Assembly: GCA_023105745.1 (NCBI GenBank)
Contig: JALGQZ010000009.1
Location: forward strand, 39,427,359 to 39,491,358
DNA: 64,000 nucleotides
DNA from: Austropuccinia psidii
Lineage: Eukaryota > Basidiomycota > Pucciniomycetes > Pucciniales > Sphaerophragmiaceae
Direction: 5' to 3'
Shown here: positions 13,550 to 26,100 of the stretch, piece after piece
Layout of the letters: the number at the start of each line of letters is the position of its first letter
Position numbering within the stretch: the stretch's first letter is position 1
Translations under genes and position numbers: made by a program
Notes under the pieces: model-generated
The model's database searches: none
Told to the model about the DNA's origin: nothing
What the model saw: the letters and a program-made list of their open reading frames with translations, nothing else

Positions 13550-14134
13550 TTATTTGCGTGGAAAAGTCCTGTTCATCCTTTCCTGCTCCTTGGCTGTGAA
13601 TTCCATGAGAGTTCTGGCCATATTGAATACACTGTCCACTGCTGAAGGCTCCAATTTGGGGATCCTGTACCCTTGTGGGTAAGGTCTGTGCCAATTGGCT
13701 TTGCCTTTGCCCTTGCCTTGATGGCTCTTGGGACCTCTCTGCTTCTTCTGAGGTCCTTTGGGCTTGTCTTTGGACACTTCTGGAGCTGGTTTGGAGCTGG
13801 TAGACGCCACTGGGGCCTCTGTCTCCAAAGCTGCAGTCATTTCCAGTTCCTTCTTCTGGTCTATGGATAAAAGACTTTGGTTTTTCAACCAATTCTTTGT
13901 CTTTTTGACCTTGTCTTTGCGAGATAGGGGGCTCCATCCTCCTAAGAGTTCTATGGTCTTCTCCTGACCCAGAAAGCTCTTGATGTGTAAGTAGGAGTTC
14001 ATGGCCCCCTGCCAAAGGCTTGGGCATATTTCCCACTCCGCTTCTTTGGCTGCTCTGAACCAATTTTTGTACTGGCATTGATATATTTCTATTGCTGCGA
14101 CTTGAAAATGGTTCAGCCCTGAAAATATGGTCAT
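13550..14134 (-). CDS. Overlapping 194-residue frame in the gag region, minus copy
   Basis: This frame lies wholly inside the first part of the gag-pol frame, shifted by one base. It has the same start, the same stop and the same 194-residue length as the frame at 47751-48335 of the intact copy. The protein has a Trp-rich N-terminal part ([20 protein letters not shown]), a lysine-rich middle and a C-terminal part ending in FPRK. By eye about 12 residues differ from the other copy, against about 28 in the gag-pol frame over the same bases. That suggests this frame is the one under stronger constraint. It may be the real capsid-type protein or a second product of the same DNA. Confidence 0.5.
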   Translation of the reverse strand: MTIFSGLNHFQVAAIEIYQCQYKNWFRAAKEAEWEICPSLWQGAMNSYLHIKSFLGQEKTIELLGGWSPLSRKDKVKKTKNWLKNQSLLSIDQKKELEMTAALETEAPVASTSSKPAPEVSKDKPKGPQKKQRGPKSHQGKGKGKANWHRPYPQGYRIPKLEPSAVDSVFNMARTLMEFTAKEQERMNRTFPRK

Positions 14135-14334
14135 GAATCAGTTCAGGCTCAGAATTAATGTCAAAATCTGTGGGTACAGACCTTGGGGAATGGGGGGCAA
14201 CTCTGGCATCCTCCAAATGTGTCTTTCTTGTGGAAGACTTGGCACTTCTGGATTTGGTATTGCCTCTTCCTTGTCCACATCCATCTGGTTGGACTGAATA
14301 GTTGCTTCCATTTCTGGTATGCACCATTTTCATG

Positions 14335-14538
14335 TCAATTTAAAGATAAAAGGTGAAAATATAAGATAAAATACACACCTTTTGGTGGTAATTTAGCCTT
14401 TTCTGAGTTAAATAAGGTGCCTCTTTTAGCAATCTGCACCTCAATACTGTCTTCAGATTCTGCTTCTGAAGATTCTGGACTAGTAATATATCTTTTACTG
14501 AGTCTGTTGCCAGCTGCACAGTATTTGATTAAAGACAC
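14335..14538 (-). CDS. Small upstream frame of the Gypsy element, minus copy
   Basis: A 67-residue frame ([18 protein letters not shown]...) lies just upstream of gag. The copy at 47347-47550 has the same length and differs by a single residue, although the surrounding DNA has diverged more. The last residues (after KLPPK) are read from A/T-rich DNA containing GTGTGT and may be intronic. It could be a first coding exon spliced to gag or to the 194-residue frame, or a leader peptide. Confidence 0.45.
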   Translation of the reverse strand: MSLIKYCAAGNRLSKRYITSPESSEAESEDSIEVQIAKRGTLFNSEKAKLPPKGVYFILYFHLLSLN

Positions 14539-14909
14539 TAGAAAAAATTATTTTTTATACTTTTTAAAATATTTTTTAAAGATTTTTTATAAGTTTTATA
14601 TTTTTTAATATTAAAAAAATTATTATTTTTAAAGAAAAAAAAATTAAAATTTAAGATTTTGAATGAAAATTAATTCAGAGTAACTCAAAGAATAATTTTA
14701 TAAGTTTTTGGATGTGAAAAAGCCACGTGAAAAAACAGTATAAAATTAAACCAGATTCCTCAATGAAAAAGATTTCCAAAACAATTTCAAAAATAAGAAT
14801 TATTTTAGCTGTGAAATGAAAGAAAAAATTATTAAATTAATATATTTTAGAGCTTGAAAATATATTTATTAAGGGTACAAGGTTCAAAAAACATGGCCAG
14901 GCCCCCAAA

Positions 14910-16813
14910 TGTAAGATGTGACTATGAAACTGATGATAATATTACTATTAATTAACAGTACTATGTCTGTTCTTATGAAATATAATAATAAAGTATTATT
15001 ATAACCAAAATTAAATAATTAAAAATTATTTCTTTCACATGTTAAACACTACTAGTGATTTTAACAGTGAGAAAGTAATTGTCTACAAGAATCAACTACA
15101 AGAAGATTTTAATAATAAAACTTCTTTTATTAGAATAATAAAGTTATTTCAATATATAATTATAATGATAATTCTTGAAGAAAACTAATTTTAGAGAAAA
15201 ACTTTAAGAATTAAAAATAAATCACTCACTAATATTCCAAAGAACTTATTGAAAGATAAAGTAAAGAGATTTGACATAGAATTGTGGATTTAAGGGATCA
15301 AAATGGATTTAAAACAGTATTACAACAATATATAGTTGGAATATATGATTTCACGTCTTTCTGGTTGATTCTGAAAGATTTAAAACACTTAATAATAGTT
15401 GTAACTAATACTTACTTGTTGGTTATAATGGTTTAAATGATAATAAGATGATTATGATGTGGAAAAAACAGCAAAAGGAGGCCTCTTTTAAGTTAACAAA
15501 AGCTCACAGAGGCATGCCATGGAGCAAACTGAAAAACTAGTGAGTGAGAAAACAATAAACCTTTTTGGATTATTGATTGCATCATCTGTTGTCACGTAAG
15601 ATTATCATAATTACTTAATTGATGCTTTTATGTGACTACCAACCCCAATATGGTTAAGAATAAAAAGAGTAACATCTGTAAATCTTCTTTTATTCCAAAA
15701 AAATCATTGATTTCTCAAAGTTAGCAATGTTATTGCCAATTTTATCACAGTATGTAATTACTGTGAATTTTTGAAGATTCAGTGTTTCACATAGAATAGT
15801 CAAAAATGGACTGTAAGTAAAACTTTCAATTTTAATAGTGAAACTGTAATTCTTTTTGGTTATACCATAGATAATACAGTTCTCCATTAGTCCTGAAGGT
15901 TTCAGAGAGATTCATTAATAATTGTATTTTTAATGAATTTTTGAGGTTTTCACCTCATTTCTACGTAGAATTGCAAATATCAGTGTTTCACTGGTTGCTA
16001 TGAGGTAAATCAATGGATAAAAGTCCAAAAAGGGTTTTAATTACTCTTTTGGGGTTTATCCATGGAAAGTAATTAAGAATTGACGTGGTTACAGGAGTCT
16101 AAGTAGCTCTTTACCTCCTTGGCACGTCAAAATAGCAGGTTATTTGCTATTTTCTTAAGATTTACAGTAGTTCTGACATGGTAACCAAGTTCCCAAAAGG
16201 TTCTAGTTTACCAATTAGGCCAAGATCAGCCATGGATCCAAGTTTTGGAGCTATCCATGCCTCTGAGGCCTCAGAAGTTGGGTACCCTGGCTCTCTTTGA
16301 TGTCTTTTGTCCCCCTTGCCTATTTGTTACGTCAAAATAGTAATCTAAGCTTAAAGTGAGATATCCACTATGGGTGTACCAAAAGTCTATGTAAGAATAC
16401 CATGATATTAAGTGCTCAAAACATGCATAACAATATTATTAGTGTTATGTAGCATGGGATTTCTCACTTTCCCATTAGTTTGGCGTGAAATTAAGAAAAA
16501 CAAAACTTTTCACGGATCTTTTATGTGGTATTGATGATGTGGTATTGAAGTATTTTCCATTTTACCACCTCAAAGAGTTAATTTGAGCTTATTCACTCTA
16601 TGGAGCTACCCTAGGTTAATTTTAGTGTAGAATACAAATCTGGTCTTAAATCCATGGATTTACTTACTCAATAAAAAGTTATTGATCTTTTCTGAAATTA
16701 AAAATGATGAATTTTGGATATATGCATGACTTATTAGTTACGCATAATTCAACATTTCTTTTCAAGATAATTGTGGCCTATTTGGGTATGTAAAATATAA
16801 CTCAAGGCTCACA
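14910..16813 (-). repeat. 5' LTR of the minus-strand Gypsy element
   Basis: On the plus strand it runs from TGTAAGATGTGAC to CAAGGCTCACA. The adjoining internal bases (14885-14909) read in reverse as TTTGGGGGCCTGGCC, identical to the sequence following the 5' LTR of the intact copy, and probably hold the primer-binding site. Many differences from its partner at 3294-5196 show that the insertion is older than the plus-strand copy. Confidence 0.92.
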
Positions 16814-17249
16814 ATGTAAGTGTGAGACATGCACATGTACGGGGGCCAATTTCTGAAACCTACCTGCACAAAGCACTCATTAGGGCATGTGACGAGCTCC
16901 ATGCAACTTACAAACATGCAATATCCCAGGGACACAATGTAATTCTGAGGCCCACTTGGATGATGGGCCAATATTCCCCCTCCAACGTGATGATAATGCA
17001 GTGGTGTCATTTTAGATCCTGTGATATGTGAGTGTGTGGGTCATTTGATCATTGCAATTGTCTGATTCACACCATACCCAATGGAAAACTAGTACTATCT
17101 TTCTGGCCATGTGAACCAATGGGCTTTTGTTGTCACAATGGCATATCACTGTCATCAAATCTTGAGGCAGTTATTTCTTTAGCAAGATTCCTAATGAAGA
17201 TGAGATCATTGTGTAATTGTATAACTATACTTTCATCAAAAAGAATATA
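16814..17249. other. Subterminal region of element A, continued
   Basis: Continuation of 3293 after the Gypsy insertion. GTGGGTCATTTGATCATTG at about 17037 matches 22928-22948 of element B, and the following TCACAAT..CATC..CTGTCA blocks match 23020-23050. It lies between the terminal repeat and the 3' end of transposase A. No coding signal. Confidence 0.55.
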
Positions 17250-20200
17250 CTAAATATCATGAAATAAGGGTTTTATCATTACAAGCAGTCCACATGACAT
17301 CAATTTGTTGTCATACAATCCACAGTGACTTTCTATTTCTTCTTCAGATATAATCAAGTGTCTATCATCAAAACCAACAGCTTTATAAATATTGAGATGC
17401 GGCCAATTCAGTAAGAAAGTCACATCATTCTTCAAAGTTCTAAAATCAGAAAGTATGCTAGATGGCTCAGAGACTTTTAGAAAATGCTATTAATAATACC
17501 AAATTGTTGTGAGTTGCCCCTACAAAAACATATCACACTGTTGCTAACATTTTTGGATTAAGCTGAAAATATATTGTTCCCAATATTAATGTTTGAAACT
17601 GGAAAATACCAGGGTGAGAAAATCCTTGAAGTGGGATGACTTGTGGATTGTACAGTAGTGTCTAAGCTGAGCCATTCAACCATTTCCCTTGTGGAATGAA
17701 AATTCTGTATGTACTCAACCAGGCAATCATAATTTTGTTGGTCATGGCGGGATGGTTTGTCATATTTTTGGTTATTGAACAGGGAAGGCGGCCGTGAGTC
17801 AAAAAGCTGTTTTACTTCACATGGGATGGATGGGGATTTCAGGAGAACAAAAAGGTTGGAACATCAACAGATATGTTGAAGTAAGGTTTTATCTATATTG
17901 TCTATTCAGAGTTTCAAGAAGTTAGTCTTATTCAGTTCATGTGTTTAATCAATGTGAATATATCTATCTTATCAATTCACATACATATTTTGTTATTTGT
18001 TGGCATCTTTGCAAATACTCCAATCAAGAACTCATAACCCCATGTGGCTACGGCTTCTGCTGGGCCCCAACATTGGAAGAGTTCTGGAATATGATCAGCA
18101 AAATGATGATTTGGTTTAATTTTCTGTTTTGGGAACAGGTGTTGATTGGAAAGGTGGAATTTCTTCCAATGTCCAGAAAATGCAGTCATATCATCCATTG
18201 AAACAGTCCAACTTGTGCCAATATTGATAGAACTAATAAAATGGAATGTATTCTTGGTTAGTTCATTTACAAGTTCTTCTGCTTGACCCATTTTTCTTTG
18301 AGCGTTGTGGGAATTGTGTTCATTTAATGACATTGGCTAACTGAGAATTAAAAATGGAATATAGACCTTGTATAAGAGAGCCCATTCAGCGGATTTTAAA
18401 CTACCATGAGAGGGGGAACCCATTTTGTGGGGTCTCTTGTCCATGACAAGGGAATTATGGTATCAGATATGATTTGTTGGAGATGCTCCAGAGCCTCACC
18501 CTTGATGTAGTGATCACTCAGTGCACTGATATCAAGCTCAGAGGGGATGTAATCCGCATAAAATGAGGGAATATCCACAGAGCCACTAGATGGATGTTGC
18601 ATGTGAGGGGTGGGAATTGGGAAGTGATTTTGTTGGGTGGAAGTAGTGGGGAGTGAATCATTTATTATTTTTGCTGCATCTCTTCTCAGGAAGCGTGCCT
18701 CTCTCAATGTGATTTGATCAAGAGAGCTGTTGGAGGTCATGGAATCTGAGTCTGAACTGTTGGTGTCATTGGATTTCCTGTGGGACCTGAAGTATATTTT
18801 TGATTTGGACTCTGGAATGCACAATTGGAAAGCTGCATGATCCTTCAAAATTCCAAGTATTAAATTATGCATTATTTCAAGATTAACCATTCTGGTTGCA
18901 TCCCAATATGGAAGGTCTTCCAAAATTGAATATCACACTCCATACTCAGAAAAAATTGCTTATCTTTGTTGTGCGGATGCCCAAAGCCATTTTGCAATGG
19001 TTGATTTATGATTTTGGTATGAGCGCGTGTAGTGAAATTGAGGACCAATTTCTTCAATTTGAGCTTTGTGAATAGTGCAAAAATTACAAAAGTGTTTTCC
19101 TGAATGAGAAATAAATCCAGTGAGCTTGCACATGGCAACCACATCTGCAATGGCCATGAGAATGGCAATACGGATAAAGGTTTCTGAAGGACCTGTTGAG
19201 GTGGGTGAAAAATGGTAACCTTGTCATAGCTCTTTGAGCTCCGTGATGAGTGGCATTGATAGGTAATTCAATTGAAGGAAGTTGGCTCCTTTGGACCAGG
19301 GATGATTCCTGAAACATAGACATTCTCTGGCTTCAATCTTTCACTTGGGGGAGATTATGACAAATAAGCATGATAGGTCCAATGCTGGCCAACTGGGTTG
19401 ACTTTCCATGTGCATTGAGCCAGTCCACATAAATGGAGAAGGCCAATGCACCAGGAATGGACATGAATGGGGGGTCATTGATATTTTTAGTGCCAGTGAA
19501 GCGTATACAGACCATTCCATCCCAGATGTCACATTTGGGGGAACCTTCAGGAATTTGCGATTGTTGATGTTGATGCAGAATTTCCACAATTCCAGCCTGC
19601 TGGAGAAATCTGGCAAGCCAATTTTTGAATGGTTGATAAATGAAAGGTTTTGTTGGTATAGACTTTTGCTTCATGTTGGTTGTGTTTTGGGTGCTGGGTT
19701 CAAAGGAATTGATGAATTTGCCTAATGATTGTGTTCAAGGGGGATTGTGTGCATTTGGTTCATTATGGCATTGACAGTGGGGTTGGTCAGTGATTACAGA
19801 TTCAGTCAGGCCATTAAGAAAGAAACATTGAGGACAACATATATAGTTTTGAATCACTGGCTCCAATTGGGGATGTTCAAATATGGTACTGAGATCTTGA
19901 AGTATATGGAATGCAGGAGTGGGGGGACCACCTGAGCTTGATCAGCAGGTTCAGGGTGGGGTTGAGAATGCGTGAAGCCCAGCAGGGTATATTATACCTT
20001 AACGATAGAATGGTGGATATAATCATTCCAAGATCATGTGGGGGAGGGTTTGGACTGCAACTGTATGGTTTCTGTGCAGTGGAAGTGAGACCCGGTGGTG
20101 TGGAGAATGTGCTTTGGGTCAATTGAGAATAATCAGCTGGAAAAATTTGATCCAATAGAATTTGCAGGCGCTCAGATCCTGATGCAGAAGTAAGGATGTT

Positions 20201-20368
20201 TGGAAGAGATTTGGGTGAAATGGCTAATATGAGCTTTTTAATGTGCTTTTTATATTGGAAAGGTGTGAAGGAAACTCCATGCCTATCACCCTCAGAGGAA
20301 GAGTATGTTTGAGTTGAGAAGTTTTGACACATGCATATACACATTGAGGAATAGCAGCGGGTTGTCAT
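17250..20368 (-). pseudogene. Plavaka-type transposase, element A copy
   Basis: Minus-strand pieces line up in order with the copy in element B. They are an N-terminal part with a CMCQ cysteine motif (20368-19900); a core with KCDIWDGMVCIRFTGTKN and PGALAFSIYVDWLNAHGKST (19674-19333); a segment matching the FCNFCTIHKAQIE zinc-like stretch (19157-18960); MVNLEIMHNLILGILKDH (18923-18396); ATWGYEFLIGVFAKMPTNNK (18333-17977); and a C-terminal LNIYKAVGFDD part (17435-17250). The DVWDG / DWFN / HNL-GILKDH series is what I know from Plavaka transposases, RNase-H-fold cut-and-paste enzymes of the CACTA supergroup found in basidiomycetes. Several shifts and stops show that it is dead. It acts in the nucleus on the terminal repeats; introns have not been separated from lesions here. 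Confidence 0.82.
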
Positions 20369-21304
20369 TGTTGCAGGAATTGTGAATAAGGTTGGTTTGT
20401 TTATAAATATCTATGGTTGATGTGCAAGTGCTTAGTAGTGTTATTAATTGGCAAAAAAATTGAGTGATTATTTATGAAGGGGGGAGATGATTTGAGCGAG
20501 TTGAGGATTTTATCCCATTTGTAATGGTGGCTGAGCCGCAGGGGATAAAGTGTAACATGTCTCATCTGGATGGGGGAATCGATTAAGAGGTTAGTTGGGT
20601 AAAATGCCATGCTTCTCAATGCTTGTATATATTCTATTTTATTTACACATGGTGATACTGCAGGTTTGACCCTTGAGGGGCGTTCTATTAGGGATGTGTC
20701 AACATTGAATTGAGGGGATTAACATTCAAACCATGTACACTGGCACGCCATTGCACATGGTTTAAACCTTATTACAGAAATAACAATATAGCTATATTAA
20801 GGAAGCGTTTGGAGTGGAGCTAAAGTCTTAGTATTTGGCTTGAGTGCAGCCCGCTTTCAATTGGTTGGAGTCTCTTGCCTTTCTTGAAGAGGTGATGTCT
20901 CTTTTTTTGGGTAAATCCTTCATGAATATACCCTTATACAGATATAGAATGATGGGAAATTTTGATGCATATATTGGGGGTTGGATAATTCACACGATGT
21001 GACAATGGGGAGGGGGAAATGTTTATTGAATCTGATTACTTATGGATGATGGGCTCCCTTTGATATCAAGGAAATATGACATTATATGCTGGTAGGCTGT
21101 GAAGTGTGGTTTCCGACAAAAGCAGAGGAGCTCAAGAGTAGGCAGGGAGAATTCTCCTAAAAATAGTCTTATTAGACTTCCACGAGAGACTTGGTTCCCA
21201 CTATTCATACAAATCCCCTATCATATGTTTGAAATCACTCTATTTTATCATAATACTGAGCTTTTTTATCAAGTTGAAAACATAACTGTAGGTTTTTAGC
21301 CATC
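20369..21304. promoter_or_regulatory. Divergent promoter region, transposase A / gene X A
   Basis: About 0.9 kb between two genes transcribed away from each other. It matches 26263-27223 of element B nearly throughout, including GGGTAAATCCTTCATGAATATACCC and the palindrome at 20733-20758. No coding signal beyond short chance frames. Conservation of a non-coding region between two decayed copies suggests it holds both promoters. Confidence 0.55.
20733..20758. promoter_or_regulatory. 26-bp palindrome, element A divergent promoter
   Basis: ATGT-ACAC-TGGCACGCCA-TTGC-ACAT. It fits the consensus ATGT-N4-TGGCRYGCCA-N4-ACAT also seen at 26626, 32508, 41924 and, degraded, 62492. Here the symmetry extends one step further on each side (CC..GG). 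Confidence 0.6.
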
Positions 21305-22415
21305 ATGTCATCTTCCAACCCTTGTAAATCCCATTCAGGTTCTGTTCATGACTCAGATAGTGAATCTAGAATAGAATATCTTGGAACAGCACAGTCATCA
21401 ATGAGTACCAACATTCCATTCACAACCCCTATTGCATCCTCAATGAATGTATCAGGTCTCAACATTGATGTGGTAAAAGCGACTTCTCAAACTTCAAGAA
21501 CTTGGTCCATTCCTAATATTTCTGTCACTCCAACTACCCCAAATCCCACTAATACACAAATTCATGTGTCTGAGGGACCAGGAAGCACACCTGAGATCTC
21601 ATCAAAGGCTAATCCACAATCAAAATATCCATGAGACTTCCTTCTTAATCCTGGATGGAATCCAGTCGCGTCCCAGGAACCTTTTGGGAAAAGTAAAAAG
21701 CCAACCCTCAATATTCCATCAGGATCTCAGGTTCATGTGGGCAATGAAAAGCTGGTTGTGGTGGGCAGCAAAAAAGACCATTGGAGAATGTTAGTCGGAG
21801 TGGAATTTCAGGGGGAAGCCCAGGATTGAAACTTCATCAAAGTAAGTCTGTTGGATTTCGTAATATAAACTTTTGCAAAATCTGACATGTTTGTTTCATG
21901 GGCTAGATATGGCACCTAAAGGCAAGAAAGTCCTATCTCAGGAGCCAATTGAAGATCGTGAGTATGACGAGTCTTTATTAATTTGTTGATGTGTTAACTG
22001 ATGATTTGCATGGCAGGTGATGAAATTTATGTATCTTCACCTCTGGTCCATAAAGAAAAAGTCACTGGATGTCATCATCCATATGCCTCCAAACCAAGAA
22101 TGGGTCATGCCAGTTCATCAAGAGAAAAAATGGTGCATGATGAGGATGAGAACATGTATCCGGCTCAAAGTGAAACAAATTATGAACAAAGGGGGGAAAT
22201 TTCATGGCACATGAGCAAGGCACTCAGTCAAATAGTGAGTTCACCCATTCTCAAATGCCCCTTGCCCAGAGTATGCTTGATTAATCGAAGATGAGACAGC
22301 AAAGGAACCAGGCTTGCAAAGCTCACAATGTGGCAAAAAGTGCAAGCCAGAAGGAGAAACAAAAATGGCTGAAAGCGGAACTTCCAGAAAATGTCTATGG
22401 GATGAGATCAGCTGT
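21305..22415 (+). pseudogene. Gene X of element A, 5' part, interrupted by element B
   Basis: Starts MSSSNPCKSHSGSVHDSDSES, a Ser/Asp-rich and probably disordered N-terminus. A TGA at about 21633 interrupts the first exon. Introns correspond to those of the element B copy (donor near 21841; second intron ending GGCAG near 22016). The third exon (ASSPLVHKEKVTG equivalent, MGHASSSREKM) leads into ASQKEKQKW..MRSA and is cut in the next codon by the left end of element B at 22416. The rest is at 58307-59259. Protein family not recognised; it occurs once per element copy beside the transposase, so it is a core gene of the transposon. See the copy at 27224-29282. Confidence 0.75.
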
Positions 22416-22461
22416 CACCAGGGCGAATCTCGTGTCAATCGTTGGCGATTGACTTCACGTC
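22416..22461 (+). repeat. Left terminal inverted repeat of element B
   Basis: Begins CACCAGGGCGAATCTCG. Inside it is a small perfect hairpin, GTCAATCG-TTGG-CGATTGAC. Mirror of 58258-58303. Confidence 0.88.
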
Positions 22462-22526
22462 AAGCAAACGTCAAGCAGGAGAAAAGTTGAGCTCATCTCA
22501 AGCAAAAATCAAGCAAACATCAAGCA
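22460..22526 (+). repeat. Subterminal repeats TCAAGCA, left end of element B
   Basis: The heptamer TCAAGCA occurs five times (22460, 22471, 22498, 22510, 22520) just inside the terminal repeat, twice preceded by ACG. Short subterminal repeats that bind transposase are usual in CACTA-type elements. The right end has a looser version of TCAACGTCAAG-like words at 58155-58200. Confidence 0.6.
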
Positions 22527-23116
22527 CGCGTCCCACTCTTTTCTTACACCATATCCTGTGACATCCACCAATATTGGGCCCCCTGTGCCTTAAACTCAGA
22601 TTCCTCACCACCTGATCATCCTGCAACCATCCGATGGTTGGTAAAAATTACACAAGACGCGCCTGTTTGCACAAACACACATCAAAGAGGTCCTTCAGCC
22701 AGTCTTGATGTAGGCGGGGGGCTTGACTTCACCATTTCATCCATGAAAGGACTCTGCCTGTGCAGAATTGTTGTTTTGCAGATGACACTGGTAGAGCCCG
22801 CCGCACAATACGGCGTGTGCGGGTGCGCTTGTGTGTGCATTGGCATGTGCGGGTGCGCAAGGGCCGATTCCCCTTCAAACATGATGATGGCGCAGTTAGA
22901 AATTTTGGATGCTGTGAGAGGTGAGTGTATGGGTCATTTGATCATTGAAATTGGCTTATTCACACTGTAGCCAATGTCAAAATAGTAAGTTCTTTGTGGC
23001 AATGTGAAATAATGGGCTTTGCTTGTCACAATTTCATCTCTCTGTCACTAAATTTTGAGGCAGTTATTTCACTAGCACAATTGCTAATGAATCTGAGAGA
23101 TTTGCATTTTTGTAGA
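22527..23116. other. Left subterminal region of element B
   Basis: Non-coding, homologous to 2731-3293 plus 16814-17249 of element A. It includes GTGCGGGTGCGC repeats at about 22815-22860. This is the intact form of the region split by the Gypsy insertion in element A. Confidence 0.55.
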
Positions 23117-26100
23117 CTAAATATCATGAAATAACAGCTTTATCATTACAAGCAGTCCACATGACAGAACTTTGTTATCATACAATCCACAGTTACCTTC
23201 TATTTCTTCTTCAGATATAATCAAGTGTCCATCATCAAAACCAACAGCTTTATAAATATTCAGATGCGGCCAATCTGGTAAGAAATTCACATCAATCTTC
23301 AAAGTTTTTAAGATCAGAAAGTTATTTTTCAGTATGCTAGATGGCTCAGAGACTTTGAAAATGCTATTAATAATACCAAATTGTCGTGAGTTGCCCCTCA
23401 GAAAACATATCACACTGTTGCTGATGTTTTTGGATTCAGTTGAAAATATATTGTTTCCAATATTAATGTTTGAAACCGGAAAATACCAAGGTGAGACAAT
23501 CCTTGAAGTGGGAGGACTTGTGGACTGCATGGTAGTGTCTAAGGTGATCCAATCAACTATTTACCTTGTGGAATGAAAATTCTGTAAGTACTCAACCAGG
23601 AAATCATAATTTTCTTGGTCATGGCGGGATGGTTTGTTATATTGATGGTAATTGAACAGGGCAGGTGGCTGTGATTTGAAAAGCTGTTTTACTTCACATA
23701 GCACGGATGGGGATTTCAGGAGAACGTAAAGGTTGGAACATCGACAGATATGTTGAATTAAGGTTTTATCTATATCATCTATTCAGAGTTGCAAGAAGTT
23801 AGTCTTATTCAGTTCAGGTGTTTAATCAATGTGAATATATTGATCTTATTAATTGACGTACACATTTTGTTATTTGTTGGCATTTTTGCAAATACTCCAA
23901 TCAAATGCTCATAACCCCATGTGGCTGAGGCTTGTGCTGGGCTCCAATGTTGGAAGAGTTCAGGAATATGATCAGCAATATGATAATTTGGTTTACTGTT
24001 CTGTTTTGGGAACAGGTGTTGATTGGAAAGGCGGAATTTTTTCCAATGTTCAGCAAATGCAGTTGCATCATCTATTGAAACAGGCCAACTTGTGGCAATG
24101 TTGATGGCATTAATCAAATGGAATGTATTCTTGGTTAGTTCATTTGCAAGCTCTTCAGACTGACCCATTTTTCTTTGATTGTTGGCGGATTGGTGTACAT
24201 CTAATGACATCTGTTGACTGAGCATTAGAAAAGGAATATAGACCTTATATAAGAGAGCCCATTCAGTGGCTTTTAAGCTACCATGAGAGGGGAACCCATG
24301 TTGCGAGGTACTCTTGTCCATGATGAGGGAATTATAGTCTCAGATATGATTTGTTGGAGATGCTCCAGAGCCTCACCCTTGATCTGGTGATCACTCAGTG
24401 CAGTGATATCCAATTCAGAGGGGATGTAATCCGCATCAAATGAAGGAATCTCCGCAGAACCACTAGATGGATGTTCCGTGTGAGGGGTGGACATTGGGAA
24501 GTAGTTTTTTCGGGTGGAAGTAGTGGGGAGTGGCTCATTTATTTTTTTTGCTGTGTCTCTTCTCAGGGAGTGGGCCTCTCTCAATGTGATTTTATCAAGA
24601 GAGCTATTGGAGGTCATGGAATCTGAGTCTGAACTGTTGGTGTCATTGGATTTCCTGCGGGACCTGAGGTAAATTTTTGATTTGCACTCTGGAATGCACA
24701 ATTTGAAAGCTGCATGATCCTTCAAGATTCCCAGTATTAAATTATGCATTATGTCAAGATTAACCATTCTGGTTGCATCCCAATACGGAAGGTTTTCTAA
24801 AATTGGATATCACACTCCATACTCAGAGAAAATTGCTTGTCTTTGTTGTGGGGTTGCCAGAAGCCATTTGGCAATGGTTGATTTATGATTTTGATAAGAG
24901 TGTGTGTAGTGAAATTGAGGACCAATTTCTTCAATTTGAGCTTTGTGAATGGTGCAAAAATTACAAAATTGATTGCCTGAATGGGAAATAAATCCAGTAA
25001 GCTTGCGCATGGCAACCACATCCGCAATGGCTGTGAGAATGGCAACAGGGATAAAGGATCCTGAAGCACCTGTTGAGGTGGGTGAAAAATGGTAACGTTG
25101 CCATAGCTCTTTGAGCTCCTTTATGAGTGGTATTAATAGGTAATTCAATTGAAAGGGAAGTTGGCTCCTTTGGACCAGGGATGATTCCTGCAACATAGAC
25201 ATTCTCTTGCTTCAATCTTTCACTTGGGGGGAGATTTAGACAAATAAGCATGATAGGTCCAATGCTGGCCAACCGGGTTGACTTTCCATGTGCATTAAAC
25301 CAGTCCACATAAATGGAGAAGGCCAATGCACCAGGAATGGACATGACTGGGGGGTCATTGATATTTCTAGTGCCAGTGAAGCGTCTCCAGACCAATCCAT
25401 CCCAGACGTCACATTTTGGGGAACCTTTGGGAGTTTGGGATTGTTGATGTTGATGCAGAATTTCCATCATTCCAGCCCGCTGGAGAAATCTGGCAAGCCA
25501 ATTTTTGAATGGTTGATAAATGAAATGTTTTGTTGGTATAAATATTTGCTTGATGTTGGTTGTTTTTTGGGTGTGGGGTTCAAATTAATAGATGAATTTG
25601 CCTAATGATTGTGTGCAAGGGGGATCATGATCATTTGGGTCATTATGGAGTTGACAGTGGGGTTGGTCAGTTGTGACTGATTCAGTAAGGCCATTAAGAG
25701 AGAAACATTGAGGACAACATATATAGTTTTGAATCACTGGTTCCAGTTGGAGATGTTCAAATATGGTACTCAGATCTTGATTTATATGGAATGCAGGAGT
25801 GGGGGAACCACCGGAGCTTGAGATGCTGGACTTGATCAGCAGGTTTAGGGCAGGGTTGAGAATGCGTGAAGCCCTGCGGGGTATATTATACATTAATGAT
25901 AGAATGGCAGATATTATCATTCCAAGGTCTTGTGGGGGAAGGGTTTGACTGCTTCTGTATGTTTTCTGTGCAGTTGAATTGTGACCCGGTGCTGTGGAGA
26001 AGGTGCTTTGGGTCAATGGTGAATAATCAGCTGGGAATATTTGATCCAATAGAAGTTGTGGGCACTCAGATCCTGATGCAGAAGTAGGGATGTTTGGAAG

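Larger units (their letters stand above)
5342..14333 (-). pseudogene. Broken gag-pol polyprotein of the minus-strand Gypsy element
   Basis: Reading leftwards from the Met at 14333, the same polyprotein as 47552-53260 can be followed end to end. Gag runs 14333-12795 and stops at a GAA-to-TAA change. A CCHC knuckle ([14 protein letters not shown]) lies near 12450; a frameshift in an A-run near 12420 separates it from protease (LDTGA) and reverse transcriptase (YIDD) in 12468-10576. RNase H is cut by a solo LTR at 10570/9140. Integrase resumes to 8082, is cut again by the solo LTR at 8081/6245, then shows stops near 6083 and 5708. The chromodomain is at about 5345-5520. Replacements are scattered and the domain order is unchanged, so this is ordinary decay of a once-complete copy. 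Confidence 0.9.
3294..16813 (-). mobile_element. Ty3/Gypsy chromovirus-type retrotransposon, decayed copy
   Basis: Two LTRs (3294-5196 and 14910-16813, both TG..CA) flank an internal region encoding Gag, protease, reverse transcriptase, RNase H, integrase and a C-terminal chromodomain on the minus strand. Flanking bases are ACGTA on the left and ATGTA on the right, a 5-bp target duplication with one C-to-T change. It inserted into the left subterminal region of element A. Two solo LTRs (6245-8081, 9140-10570) interrupt the pol gene, and there are several nonsense and frameshift changes, so it cannot move unaided. It belongs to the same family as the intact copy at 45035-55323. Confidence 0.93.

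Noticed and set aside
13673..13967. Plus-strand frames of 65-69 codons opposite gag
   Set aside because: Mirror frames of the coding strand; the same shadows appear opposite the other copy at 47918-48212.
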